Both the position numbers and the translations under genes were made by a program. From Marsupella aquatica (taxonomy: Eukaryota; Marchantiophyta), in assembly GCA_973895155.1 (NCBI GenBank), contig OZ316895.1, positions 19,468,001 through 19,532,000 on the forward strand: DNA of 64,000 bases, written 5' to 3'. The notes under the pieces were generated by a model. That model did no database searches. It was not told the DNA's origin and saw nothing but the letters and a program-made list of their open reading frames with translations. How positions within the stretch are numbered: position 1 is the first letter of the stretch; each line of letters starts with the position of its first letter. This document shows, one piece after another, positions 46,620 through 57,068 of this stretch.

Positions 46620-47230
46620 TACCTATTTTTTGGTTACACATGTAGTTCGTCACGCGCACAGTCGCGTGAACCAATTTATCTCGTGTCTTTTGATAATGTT
46701 TATTGTAGTCGAAAGCCTAGAGAATTGGCCAGAAATCTATTTTGAAACCGAGTTCTGATTCACGCGAGTCCCGGTCGCGTTAATGTTTTAGAGGTCAGCG
46801 AAAGCTCTGCACTCTTAGACGTAATCGCCCTTTATTTCTCATATCTTTCTGATCTCAACTTGTTAGTAGGATGACCTGTTTTTTGGGTTACACATGTAGT
46901 TCATCACGCGCACAGTCGCGTGAACCAATTTATCTTGATATTGTTTATTGTAGTCGACTGCCCAGCAAATTGGCCAGAAATATATTTTAAAACCGAGGTC
47001 TTCGTTTCATCACGCGCCCGGTCGCGTTAATGTTTTAGAGGTCAGCGAAAGCTCTGCACTCTTAGACGTAATCGCCCTTTATTTCTCAGATCTGCCTGAT
47101 CTCAACTTGTTAGTAGGATGACCTGTTTTTTGTTACACATGTAGGTCATCACGCGCACAGTCGCATGAACCAATTTATCTCAGGTCTTTTTGATATTATT
47201 TATTATAGTCGACAGCCTAGCGAATTGTCA
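46620..47230. repeat. About 250-bp tandem repeat with palindromes, 2.4 copies
   Basis: Units begin (T/G)ACCT-TTTTTTGG-TTACACATGTAG at about 46620, 46872 and 47119. Each carries TCACGCGCACAGTCGC-TGA (46650-46669, 46904-46923, 47149-47168). Complete units also carry a second palindrome ending GGTCGCGTTA (46760, 47010). Confidence 0.9.
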
Positions 47231-47429
47231 GTCAGAGGAATCTCGATTTTTCCTTGATTGCAAAAATGGTTACATCGATCCCGAAGGACTTCGGATGTGG
47301 AATCCATATCCACTAGCACTATCCAGGAATTTAAGCTACACAGTATCTATAACAAGTTCTAACTTGAACTACTCTTGAATCTGTAGTTCTAATCTTCGAC
47401 TACTCAAAATATTGTTGACTTCGATCGAG

Positions 47430-47972
47430 TCAGTCATTCCAAGATGAAGGCATCCACTCATCGGTGTCTGGTGTGGATTCCCTTGAATCCAGAAATTCTT
47501 CCTTTGCCCAAGTCCTAACGTCCATAGATTTTCTCGGCTTGCTCTTTCTGTAATACAAATCAGAATCTTTGTTCATCTCTAATTGCCTTTTCTTTGGTGC
47601 GTCCACTTTCTTGGCCTCCTTCTTGACTGTCTTAGCGTCTGCTGCTGCTTCCCCCAAAATGGATTCGATGCATGCTCTGGCCTTCAACTTCTCCCCCCTC
47701 GAAATGGATTCCACGAGGGCTTTGCCCTTTAACTTCTCCCCTGATGCCATCTTTGTAGTCATCTCTGTCGGATTGGTCTCCATCTGATCTTCCATCGACA
47801 AATGTGGCGAACAATATCGTCTCTCACAAAACATTTGACCCGATTTAGTCACCGTAAACATTATATTACATCGCTGACACATTCTGTAAGGAGTACCCCG
47901 AATTTGATACGTCGAACCTTCTGAATCGTCCGTCAAAACATCCTCATTCTTTGAGCTCAGCGGAGTAGTCAT
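47430..47972 (-). CDS. 180-residue protein with Cys-rich zinc-ribbon-like motif
   Basis: Single ORF from ATG 47972. Near residue 30 it has RMCQRCNIMFTVTKSGQMFC followed by ERRYCSPH: C-x2-C, about fourteen residues, then C and C, H. This could bind one zinc ion. Two near-repeats (GEKLKGKALVESI and GEKLKARACIESI), a Lys-rich stretch (KTVKKEAKKVDAPKKRQ) and an acidic C-terminus follow. Family unknown. It lies between two palindrome-bearing repeat blocks, in the same orientation as the other ORFs of the region, and could be a small nucleic-acid-binding protein of the same element. Confidence 0.5.
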   Translation of the reverse strand: MTTPLSSKNEDVLTDDSEGSTYQIRGTPYRMCQRCNIMFTVTKSGQMFCERRYCSPHLSMEDQMETNPTEMTTKMASGEKLKGKALVESISRGEKLKARACIESILGEAAADAKTVKKEAKKVDAPKKRQLEMNKDSDLYYRKSKPRKSMDVRTWAKEEFLDSRESTPDTDEWMPSSWND

Positions 47973-48214
47973 CGCCCTTCAAACAAGAGATGCTGACTGA
48001 GACTAAGAATTGGAAATGAGAGAGTTGATGTGCGAATAGATTATCCAGTAGCCAGAAAGTGGAATGCGTGGGGGAATGAGCAATAGAGATCATCTCAATG
48101 CTTTATACTGTTTAGTCTCCACTAGTCATTGTACATAGTGGTTTCTAGAAGAGGGTGCGCGTTTGATTGGCGCGTATTAGAATTGGCGGGAAGTTCAGTT
48201 GTCCGGTGTCCACT

Positions 48215-48914
48215 CATTGGTAAACTGGTATGTCCACCCATTTTTCCTGAGTGGAGTTGAAATGATTGTTCGTAATCGATTGTAGTCGTTCTCATTCACT
48301 TGAAATGACTGACGGACCATGCATTATCTTTACCGGTATGTGTGATGCCTTTAGATCCGTAATTGTATCTTCCTGTCTCGCGCGCAATCGTATCTTACTT
48401 ATGAAGTACCAATTACGAGCTAGAGTTTGGGCCTAGCCTTCTAGCTTCTATGTCATAGACCATGTACCCTCTGACTAAGGTCACGCGACATGCCTTTAGA
48501 TCCGTAATTGTATCTTCCTATCTCACACGCAATCGTATCTTACTTATGAAGTACCAAGTACGAGCTAGAGTTTGGGCCTAGCCTTCTAGCTTCTACGTCG
48601 TAGACCCTGTTATCCCTACACCCTCTGACTAAGGTCACGCGACTAGTCGCGTGCAGGGCAGTGCATTGACTACATTCTGCCTACTTATTGACGGTTGTGA
48701 TAGGACAATGCAGTTCATAGACGTTTTACTGGCGCTTATTAGCACTACTGTCCTCAGTAGTTACTGACTGTCCACTCATTTGTTCTGAGTGGATGTGAAA
48801 TGATTGATCGTAATCGATTGTGGTCATTCTCATTCATTTGACATGACTGACGGACCATGCATAGTCTGTTGCCGGTATGTGTGGTACCTCTAGGGTCACG
48901 CGACCAGTCGCGTG
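48215..48914. repeat. Duplicated module with perfect palindromes
   Basis: A 145-bp unit (ATGCCTTTAGATCCGTAATT...) is repeated at 48345 and 48490, the second followed by the palindrome CACGCGACTAGTCGCGTG (48636-48653). A larger unit (TCCACTCATT...GACGGACCATGCAT) recurs at about 48210-48350 and 48770-48890, the second followed by TCACGCGACCAGTCGCGTG (48896-48914). This spacer lies upstream of both the 180-residue ORF and the plus-strand DUF7869-type gene. Confidence 0.85.
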
Positions 48915-49531
48915 CAGCGTAGTGCATTGACTACATTCTGCTTATTGACCGACGTGACAGGACAGTGCAGTGAAATTGATGGACGTGACAAGACTATACG
49001 CTTACAATGATATTCTCTGATGTGCAAGGTCATAATTATTATGGTGACATCGACAGTCTGGATCAGGGAAGGCGGACAAGTAATTATAGGCATACGTGAG
49101 AAACAGGTTGGAAAAGGTCGCGTGATAAGTCTTGATCCTTCCAGGGTTTGTCACAATGTTCCTCTTGGGGCGGACAAAGTTCTTCTTCTATTGGAGGAAG
49201 TTTTTGACGAGACCATTCTATGCGAAGATGGCGAACTTTTGAAGGACATGATTGGGGGTTACCTTGTATGGGAAAGGAATCAGCTTTTTCGAGCTCCCAT
49301 GGAATCGGAGGATGTGTTTGGCACTGTTGGTGATGATCAAGATCCAGTCAATCAAAATTCTGATGGGAACAACCATAATGAGAGTCGGTCTGGTGTGGAA
49401 GTAGTTTTACCAAAGGCCTTGTGGATGGGCATGCCTGTAAAGGTGGTGGATGAGAACAAGTTGATATTTGCAGTGGCAACTATACATGTTCTAGATCCTA
49501 TAGTCAAGCTTGGGGATGTCACCCTTGGGAA

Positions 49532-49952
49532 TGTTGAGCATAGACGACGATCGCAACGGCAAGCCCATGAACCATCCAACGCACAATAGTCGACACAAGA
49601 GATACGTGGTTCACCTCCTTGAGGCTACGTCCACGGGAACACACAAGAGAGCTTTACTGAACTCTAAGCCCGTCGGCTATACCGAGTCTCCACAGTGTAA
49701 GCTCTCCCTATCTCTCAAGTGGCTCCATAACAATGAGCCTTGGTTCTACCTCTCCAAGCACACATGCCTCTTATGATATAGTGTGCAACTTAGTTGTACC
49801 TAACCACATAGTTGTACCTAATCACGTAGTTGTACCTAACCACATAGTTGTACCTAATCACGTAGTTGTACCTAACCACGTAGTTGTACCAACCCACGTT
49901 GTTGTACCAACCACGTCATACCTAACCTAGACGTAAGAGTAAATACCCAACA
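49532..49952 (-). repeat. 3' LTR of the Copia element
   Basis: 421 bp, TG...CA ends. Contains an 18-bp minisatellite (GTAGTTGTACCTAACCAC type, about seven units, 49785-49915). It differs from the other LTR only in the CTCTCCCT/CTCTTCCT position. Confidence 0.97.
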
Positions 49953-49963
49953 ATCTTCCCCTT
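49953..49963 (-). promoter_or_regulatory. Polypurine tract
   Basis: Minus strand AAGGGGAAGAT directly abutting the 3' LTR; primes plus-strand DNA synthesis in LTR elements. Confidence 0.85.
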
Positions 49964-50143
49964 GACTCTGGTCTAGGGGAGAGTAATACTGCCAATGTAT
50001 ATGATCCCTCAGCGGGAAGTTCTGGACAGAAACCAAACCGGTTTCCCTCTCTAACTAGAGCAAACCAGAACTAAGCCGTAGCCTAATACATAGGAATGAG
50101 GAAGAGCATATATCAGTAATTACAATGAATGTTTAAGAAAACT

Positions 50144-53100
50144 CTACTTGTGATGCAATTGCAAAACCTGCAATACGTCACGGTGTCTAGAGAAACTCTC
50201 CAAAGGAATCACTTTGGTAAATGCGTCAGCCGGGTTGAGTTTACCATCAATCTTGACTAGCTCAAACAAATTATCAGACACAGCCTGCCTGATAAAATGG
50301 TACCTGACGTCAATGTGCTTCACTCTGCTGTCCATCACCTGGTTCACAGCAAGGTGGAGCGCACTTTGACTATCACAATGGAGCTTCACATTCCCCTGTG
50401 GCAATCCCATTTCAGTGATAAGTCTATCCAACCAAATCGCTTCCTTTGCTGCTTCTACAGCTGCAACATACTCCGCTTCTGTAGTAGACTGAGCAATACA
50501 CTTCTGCAAAGTAGATCTCCAACTTATGCATCCACCGCCAAGTGTGAACACGTATCCTGTTGTTGATCTCCTTCGGTCCAAATCTTGTCCATAGTCAGAA
50601 TCTACATAGCCAATCAATGATCTAGCATTCTTTGCATTCGCATCAAATAAAAGACCATGATCCACGGTACCCTTCAAGTACCTGATAATCCACTTCACTG
50701 CTTCCCAGTGTACCTTCCCTGGATTCGACATGTACCTGCTCACCTTGCCCATAGCCATGGCAAGATCAGGTCTAGTGCAAGTCATCAAATACATGAGACT
50801 CCCCACTGCCTTGTCATATGGAACCTTTGACATCAACCCCTTCTCTGTGTCATCCGTAGGACAGAACGCTGATGATAACTTGAAGTGTGGAGCCAACGGG
50901 GTACTTACTGGCTTGCTATTCTCCATGTTGAACCTTGCAATTACCTTCCTCGCATAACTGCTCTGCGTCAACCATAGCTTGCCAGCCTCCAAGTCCCTAG
51001 TGATCTCCATACCCAAAATCCTCTTAGCTGGCCCTAAGTCCTTCATCTTAAACTCTGCACTAAGCAGTGCCTTGAGCTTAACAATCTCAGACCTATCCTT
51101 GGCTGCAATTAGCATGTCATCCACATAAAGTACTAAAACAATGAACCCAAAGACAACATTCTTCACCGGTTTTAAATACACACAAGGGTCAAATACACTT
51201 CTGTGAAAACCTTGTGACCGAATCCAATCGTCAAACCGCTTGTTCCACTGTCTTGGTGACTGCTTCAACCCATACAAGGATTTCAGCAATCTGCAAACCA
51301 ATTCCTCCTGTCCTCTCTTCACAAAACCTAGCGGTTGTCTCATGAAGATCACCTCTTCCAATGTGCCATAGAGGAAAGCTGTGACAACATCCATCTGATC
51401 TAGGAGCAGACCAAACATTACAACAAGTACACACAATAGTCGTATTGTAGAGTACTTAGCAACTGGTGAGAAGACCTCATTGTAATCCACACCTTTCTCT
51501 TGTGTGAATCCCTTTGCTACCAATCTAGCCTTGTAGACCTTCGATCCACCTCCTATGGAATTATCCTTCAGCTTGTAAATCCACTTGCTGTCCACCACTT
51601 GCTGACCCTTAGGCAGCTTAACAAGCTCCCAAGTTTTGTTGTCCTTTAGTGACTGCATCTCCGTTTGCATTGCTGCAGTCCACTTCTGCTTCTCTTTTGA
51701 AGCACTTGCCTCATGAAATGAAGAAGGTTCTCCTTCTTCCAAAATTAACGCATCACCCTCATCATCAGCTGTAAAATCATCCTCTTGCAGTTGAGATGAA
51801 TCAACCCACTGTCCATACCTTGATGGAGCGCGTACAGTGCGACCAGATGTTCTTCTAGCCGATGACTCCGGTTGATCTGCGTGTGCTGGTACAATTTGAA
51901 GCTCAACAGCATCCACTTGTTGCTCACCAGCATCAACAAACTCCTCTGGTTCCTCTGGCACAGGAACCAGCTCCATAATTGGAGCAACTCCTTCTCTCCG
52001 GTCATGCACCTCATAACCAATCTCCCCCTCAACGAGATCCGGGATAGGAGATTTTCCTTTGTCAGTACGGGAGACCTGAGTATTCTCCCCCTCCTTCAAT
52101 AATCTGGATTCATTGAAGGAAACATCCCTACTAACAACGAGCTTATAGGCAATAGGATCCCATAGCCTATAGGCTTTCACACCACTCTGGTACCCAAGAA
52201 AAACACATTTCCTGGAGGTAGGATCCAACTTGGTCCTATTCTGCTTTGGTGTGAGAGCATATGCATCACTTCCAAAAACTACCAAGCCATGATAGTCTGC
52301 TTGCCGCTTATAGCGCATCTCAAACGGCGTTTTGAAATTGATAGCACTAGAAGGAGAAAGATTTACCAAATAAGCTGCGGTATTGACAGCTTCTGCCCAA
52401 AATTCTTGTGGTAAACCTGATTGGCTCAACATACTCCGTGACCGCTCCAACAGTGTCCGATTGAGCCTCTCAGCGACACCATTCTGCTGCGGAGTATAAA
52501 CTGTGGTGAGATGGCGAGTTATCCCCTGTTCTGAACAGTACTCTTCAAATTCCATTGAAGTGTACTCCCCGCCGTTGTCTGACCTCAGACTCTTCACCCT
52601 TGTATCCAAACACTTGATCGTGTTTCCAGTCTGATTCTCCACCTGGGCCTTCCACTTCTTAAAAATGGACAAGACATCAGACTTATGCGTCATGAAATAA
52701 ATCCACACAAATCTTGAGTAATCATCAATAAATGATACATAGTACAACTTTCCAGAGTGTGAGGGAGTCGGGGATGGACCCCACACGTCACTATGTATGT
52801 ACTCAAGAACCGCTTTGGAACGATGAGTTCCAACACCAAAAGCACGACGATGCTGCTTTCCAAGAATGCAATGCTCACAAAACTCTAATTTACAAGATTG
52901 CAAATCAGAAATGAGTCCATTCTTCCGTAAGATAGCCAAACCCTTCTCACTCATGTGGCCTAGCCGTGAATGCCACAGTTGAGTCATCTCCTCGTGAGAC
53001 TTGGTTACATTGGCCTCTCCACATACAGTATTGCCCTGTAACACATACAAATTCTTTTGTCTACTCCCCTTCAAAATCACTGTCTCTCCCGACCTGACTT

Positions 53101-53371
53101 GAAGTTCACCATCAATAACGCTCCATTGATGACCATTTGAATCCAACACACCGAGTGAAATCAGATTCTTACACATGCCAGGTACATACCTGACTCCGGA
53201 TACTGTGCGCACAGCGCCATCAAACATTTGAATCTTCACAGACCCAATTCCCTCAATTTGACAGGAGTGATCATTTCCCATCAGAACTGAACCGTTTGAA
53301 ACAGAGTAAGAACTGAAAAACTCACGAATGTAACAAATATGAAAAGAGCAAGCACAATCAAGAATCCACAC
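50144..53371 (-). CDS. Copia pol polyprotein (protease, integrase, RT, RNase H)
   Basis: An open frame of 1,075 codons. The protease start reads WILDCACSFHI where family members usually have D-S-x-x-SxH, so the residue after the catalytic Asp is Cys. Integrase: HHCC zinc finger (WHSRLGHMSEKGL, CEHCILGK) and D-D-E core with HSDVWGP, LRSDNGGEYTS and TPQQNGVAERLNRTL. Reverse transcriptase: KARLVAKGFTQ, QMDVVTAFLYG and the active site YVDDMLIA. RNase H: LIGYVDSDYGQD, STTEAEYVA and CDSQSALHLA. The C-terminus (KLNPADAFTK) is complete. Integrase, RT and RNase H motifs look intact. The frame is the same as that of gag, from which one TGA separates it. Confidence 0.95.
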   Translation of the reverse strand: MWILDCACSFHICYIREFFSSYSVSNGSVLMGNDHSCQIEGIGSVKIQMFDGAVRTVSGVRYVPGMCKNLISLGVLDSNGHQWSVIDGELQVRSGETVILKGSRQKNLYVLQGNTVCGEANVTKSHEEMTQLWHSRLGHMSEKGLAILRKNGLISDLQSCKLEFCEHCILGKQHRRAFGVGTHRSKAVLEYIHSDVWGPSPTPSHSGKLYYVSFIDDYSRFVWIYFMTHKSDVLSIFKKWKAQVENQTGNTIKCLDTRVKSLRSDNGGEYTSMEFEEYCSEQGITRHLTTVYTPQQNGVAERLNRTLLERSRSMLSQSGLPQEFWAEAVNTAAYLVNLSPSSAINFKTPFEMRYKRQADYHGLVVFGSDAYALTPKQNRTKLDPTSRKCVFLGYQSGVKAYRLWDPIAYKLVVSRDVSFNESRLLKEGENTQVSRTDKGKSPIPDLVEGEIGYEVHDRREGVAPIMELVPVPEEPEEFVDAGEQQVDAVELQIVPAHADQPESSARRTSGRTVRAPSRYGQWVDSSQLQEDDFTADDEGDALILEEGEPSSFHEASASKEKQKWTAAMQTEMQSLKDNKTWELVKLPKGQQVVDSKWIYKLKDNSIGGGSKVYKARLVAKGFTQEKGVDYNEVFSPVAKYSTIRLLCVLVVMFGLLLDQMDVVTAFLYGTLEEVIFMRQPLGFVKRGQEELVCRLLKSLYGLKQSPRQWNKRFDDWIRSQGFHRSVFDPCVYLKPVKNVVFGFIVLVLYVDDMLIAAKDRSEIVKLKALLSAEFKMKDLGPAKRILGMEITRDLEAGKLWLTQSSYARKVIARFNMENSKPVSTPLAPHFKLSSAFCPTDDTEKGLMSKVPYDKAVGSLMYLMTCTRPDLAMAMGKVSRYMSNPGKVHWEAVKWIIRYLKGTVDHGLLFDANAKNARSLIGYVDSDYGQDLDRRRSTTGYVFTLGGGCISWRSTLQKCIAQSTTEAEYVAAVEAAKEAIWLDRLITEMGLPQGNVKLHCDSQSALHLAVNQVMDSRVKHIDVRYHFIRQAVSDNLFELVKIDGKLNPADAFTKVIPLESFSRHRDVLQVLQLHHK

Positions 53372-53416
53372 ATCATCTGCTCTCCTAGATGACGTGCACA
53401 GGGCATACCCCCGGCT

Positions 53417-54451
53417 TCATAAAACATACTCATCATTGAGTAAATCAGCTTCTCCATCAGCCCTAGCCACATTTGCCGATGAAGTTTCCGCTGCCTTTCC
53501 CTTACAGTCTTGCTTGAAGTGTCCAACTTGGTTGCACTTCCAACATGTCACCTGCCTCCTCTGAGGGGATTTACCCTTGGACTTAGATCTGGATTTAGAT
53601 CTAAACTGGGTTCTACGGTCCCCAGTTGGTCGCTGCATACTCCTCCCACGGTTAACATTGAGGGCAGCACCAGATGATGAAGGCTGTGACGTGATGTGCA
53701 TCTTCTGCTGAAGATCATCACTAAGCAAAGAACTTACCACGTCATTGTATGAAATGGTATCCCTATCACGATGCAACAACACTCGTGATAGGGACTGGTA
53801 AGATGGAGGCAATGAACTAAGAAGCTGCAGAGCCTTCGTCTCATCATTCAAAGTCTCCCCAAGGTTTTCCAAGTCAACGACCATGTCGTTGAAAGCATCC
53901 ACATGGTCTTGCAACTTCGTACCAGATTCCTTCATCCTGAAACTCATCAGTTTGTAGGAAGTGTAGAGCCGGTTCGACAACTCCTTGCGGTGATACTTGC
54001 TCTGCAATTCCGCAAACAAGGACATGCAATCCTTATGTGCACCTAACTGCTTGATGATGGGAGGCATGAGATAGAGTGTAACACACCACACTCCCTGCTC
54101 CTGCATGCGGTCCCATTGTTTCTCATCAACATCGTCTTCACGAGGGCTCAGCAGTTGGCCCATCCCTGACGCATAAAGCACTCCCTTCACCTGCTTCTCC
54201 CATAGCAAGTAGTCAGAGCGCCCATCATACTTTGTCACTTCATACTTGGGTCCCCCAAGCTTGAAAGTCCCCATCTTCTTCTTTACCGTGAGCTCCGGTA
54301 GTAGTACTGCTTCCTCCACCACACGCCGCACCGGTGATGGTATCGGTGTCACGTGCTCTTCCTCCTGCTCCTCTCTCTGCCCCTGAAACCTCCGTGGTGA
54401 TCCTCGTGCTTCAAGTTCCACGTCTTCGAAAAACTCCTCCGAATCACTCAT
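53417..54451 (-). CDS. Copia gag
   Basis: 344 residues from ATG 54451. Contains the plant Copia capsid-like region (YDGRSDYLLWEKQVKG, LYTSYKLMSFRMKESGTKLQ, ETKALQLLSSLPPSYQSL). A basic Arg/Ser-rich linker and one CCHC zinc knuckle, CWKCNQVGHFKQDC, follow. It ends at TGA 53417-53419, after which the same frame runs 15 codons to the protease start. In most Copia elements gag and pol are one ORF, so this stop is either a mutation or a read-through site. Confidence 0.93.
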   Translation of the reverse strand: MSDSEEFFEDVELEARGSPRRFQGQREEQEEEHVTPIPSPVRRVVEEAVLLPELTVKKKMGTFKLGGPKYEVTKYDGRSDYLLWEKQVKGVLYASGMGQLLSPREDDVDEKQWDRMQEQGVWCVTLYLMPPIIKQLGAHKDCMSLFAELQSKYHRKELSNRLYTSYKLMSFRMKESGTKLQDHVDAFNDMVVDLENLGETLNDETKALQLLSSLPPSYQSLSRVLLHRDRDTISYNDVVSSLLSDDLQQKMHITSQPSSSGAALNVNRGRSMQRPTGDRRTQFRSKSRSKSKGKSPQRRQVTCWKCNQVGHFKQDCKGKAAETSSANVARADGEADLLNDEYVL

Positions 54452-55143
54452 ATGAGAAAGTCACAAAAAATGTTGTTTTTCACAACTTCTCAAAAAACTC
54501 GAAACTCAACACCGCCACGTAGCCCACAAAGCTAGGAGTCCAATACTGAAAACCAAAATCAAAATCGAAATTTGACGGAAAAGTTATTCAAATTTCGGTC
54601 GAGGTGGGTAAAACCTTGGGAAACTCCCCCGTTTTGACCACCTCAGGGAATAACCGAAATACCAAGTACAACCCGTTGTCGGAATTGCGATGTGATTGGT
54701 GCGCTGCATTGCCAACTTCAATGGCTACGACCTCACTTGTCAACAACGAATGTTGATCAATTGCACTTGGTGCCGTCACCAAGTCCAACAAGGTAATTGA
54801 TTTTGCTTAGCCTTCCTCTTTGCATCAAAGAGCCAATCCCGGACTCAAAAACAATCGTCTTGCCTCAATCTCTCCGTTGAGTCAAAACACTTGACGCTTC
54901 TCCCTCCGAGTCGATTGCCAACTTTCTTCACAAAATCCAGAACGACGAAAACTTAGATCTCTCTGCACCACGAGCTCCGTTCAACGATTTCTTCACACCG
55001 TTAGAAAGCTCTTGCCCTGATCTATCCGTTGAGCCCATAAACTCCAAGTTCCATGCGATGGAACTCTGGAAAATCCACCAACACTCAACGCTGGAAAAAC
55101 CGTCATGAAATCCCGTCACGAACACACGTCACCTCCCAAGCAT

Positions 55144-55155
55144 GCTCTGATACCA
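55144..55155 (-). promoter_or_regulatory. Primer-binding site, initiator Met tRNA
   Basis: Minus strand TGGTATCAGAGC, two bases inside the 5' LTR; this is the standard plant tRNA-iMet complement. Confidence 0.95.
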
Positions 55156-55157
55156 AT

Positions 55158-55578
55158 TGTTGAGCATAGACGACGATCGCAACGGCAAGCCCATGAACCA
55201 TCCAACGCACAATAGTCGACACAAGAGATACGTGGTTCACCTCCTTGAGGCTACGTCCACGGGAACACACAAGAGAGCTTTACTGAACTCTAAGCCCGTC
55301 GGCTATACCGAGTCTCCACAGTGTAAGCTCTTCCTATCTCTCAAGTGGCTCCATAACAATGAGCCTTGGTTCTACCTCTCCAAGCACACATGCCTCTTAT
55401 GATATAGTGTGCAACTTAGTTGTACCTAACCACATAGTTGTACCTAATCACGTAGTTGTACCTAACCACATAGTTGTACCTAATCACGTAGTTGTACCTA
55501 ACCACGTAGTTGTACCAACCCACGTTGTTGTACCAACCACGTCATACCTAACCTAGACGTAAGAGTAAATACCCAACA
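55158..55578 (-). repeat. 5' LTR of the Copia element
   Basis: 421 bp, TG...CA ends; carries the element's promoter by family precedent. The same minisatellite is present with the same unit number as the 3' LTR. Confidence 0.97.
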
Positions 55579-57068
55579 GGGAATACACATGTGGGAATTC
55601 TGATCAACAATTTTGTCGAGGGAGCTACCATAGATCATCTGAAGCATAGAGATTGCTTAAAAGCTTGGTCGATGGACCAACTCATTGCCAAGGATGGCAA
55701 CTTGTTGTCTTTCCACAACATCAGGCAAGCTGTGGGAGGGAACACATCTCCAACAAGTGGCAAGCGGTCCTACGTCCATAAAAGTAGGAAAAGAAAGAGT
55801 CCATCTTCCCAGACATCTAGAAGAGACACATCTTTGGCACGTCAAGATGTGTTGTTGATAAACACTAAGGACTATTGTAGTGAACATTGTTGCCAATATT
55901 TGGACCGCAACTTGGCTATGGCAATTAGGCAAAAGTGGTGGTCAAAATCTTTTGCGGAGCGCAAGGAGGAGGAAATCAAGGCGGTACTGGAGAAAGGATT
56001 CTAGCAGTGGAGGGCAAAGTATTGTGCTTGGAGGCATGGAGAATCATTCATTCAAGAGGAAAGACTCAATTTTATGCCTTGAAGAAGACTGTGATGGTTG
56101 GAATGAACATAGGTACCCATGGTAATGCTGGAAAAAGGCGTATGTCCGAGAAAGTATCTCAAGCGTTCATGTCAATGAAAGAGATTATTGAGGAGGCAGC
56201 TGATCATCATCCAGCCAAGTTGAGAACCATGGCAGATAATACAAGGATGGTTTTGAGGGAATTGCCAACAAATCTTACTTGGGAGAATATTAGAAACAGG
56301 GTTAATGTTGTCAACCAGGAGGCTGGTCTTCCTCCAATTTCCCAACCCACCTTGAGTCATCTACATCAGATGTATTTCAGGGAGTTCTCACGTCACAAAA
56401 AGGGCAACAACTTTTCAAAGTGTACAACTTGTAGTGAGTTGCTTCAACGGAAAGCAAACCTTACAGGAGCTAAGGAAGAGTTAGAGGGCCTAAGGCGTGA
56501 CGAGGAGGAACATCACCAAGACCACACACAACAAAGAATGTGCTATCATACCTGGAGATATGAGTCCATCCATCGTCCAAAGGAAGTGTTATGCCTTATT
56601 CATGATAAGATGGATCATTCAAAGACAGCTCTCCCAAGAATGCCCTTCAATCCTAAGCACGTGGATGGTGCCCAAAAGTTCCCAATTACTGTCACTGGTA
56701 TCCTTACTCATGGTCATGGTCCCAAGGCCATAGCCCAATATCATGTTGGAGTGTGGCCAGGTGATGTCAACATCACTATTGGGTCAATTGATTCAATACT
56801 AAGGATGTTGGAAAACCCAAATCCAATGATCAAATCACTTGTGGAGGGGCCAGACTCGACAAGTCTTTTTAAAGACCTCCTTTTTGGGAGAGCAGATATC
56901 TTGGAGGCAAGTGTCCTTAGAGCATTTGAGGATGACATTGCCTACATCTCAAGCCTAGGTACTTTACTCACAATCCTTTAATTTATTATTATTTAATAAT
57001 ATAAGCTCTCACACACTGACACTCTACTTTGTGTAGTTGTTGCTCCTCCTAGCCAAGGTTTCATTAAT

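Larger units (their letters stand above)
49532..55578 (-). mobile_element. Ty1/Copia LTR retrotransposon, 6,047 bp, nearly intact
   Basis: Complete element in minus orientation: 421-bp LTRs beginning TGTTGAGC and ending CCCAACA, primer-binding site complementary to initiator Met tRNA, polypurine tract, gag and pol. GGGAA is repeated at 49527-49531 and 55579-55583, a 5-bp target duplication. The LTRs differ at one base in 421. Domain order protease-integrase-RT-RNaseH is that of Copia. Confidence 0.97.

Noticed and set aside
29681-48914. CRISPR array
   Set aside because: Palindromes are irregularly spaced, lie in introns and gene spacers of a plant genome, and have no unique equal-length spacers.
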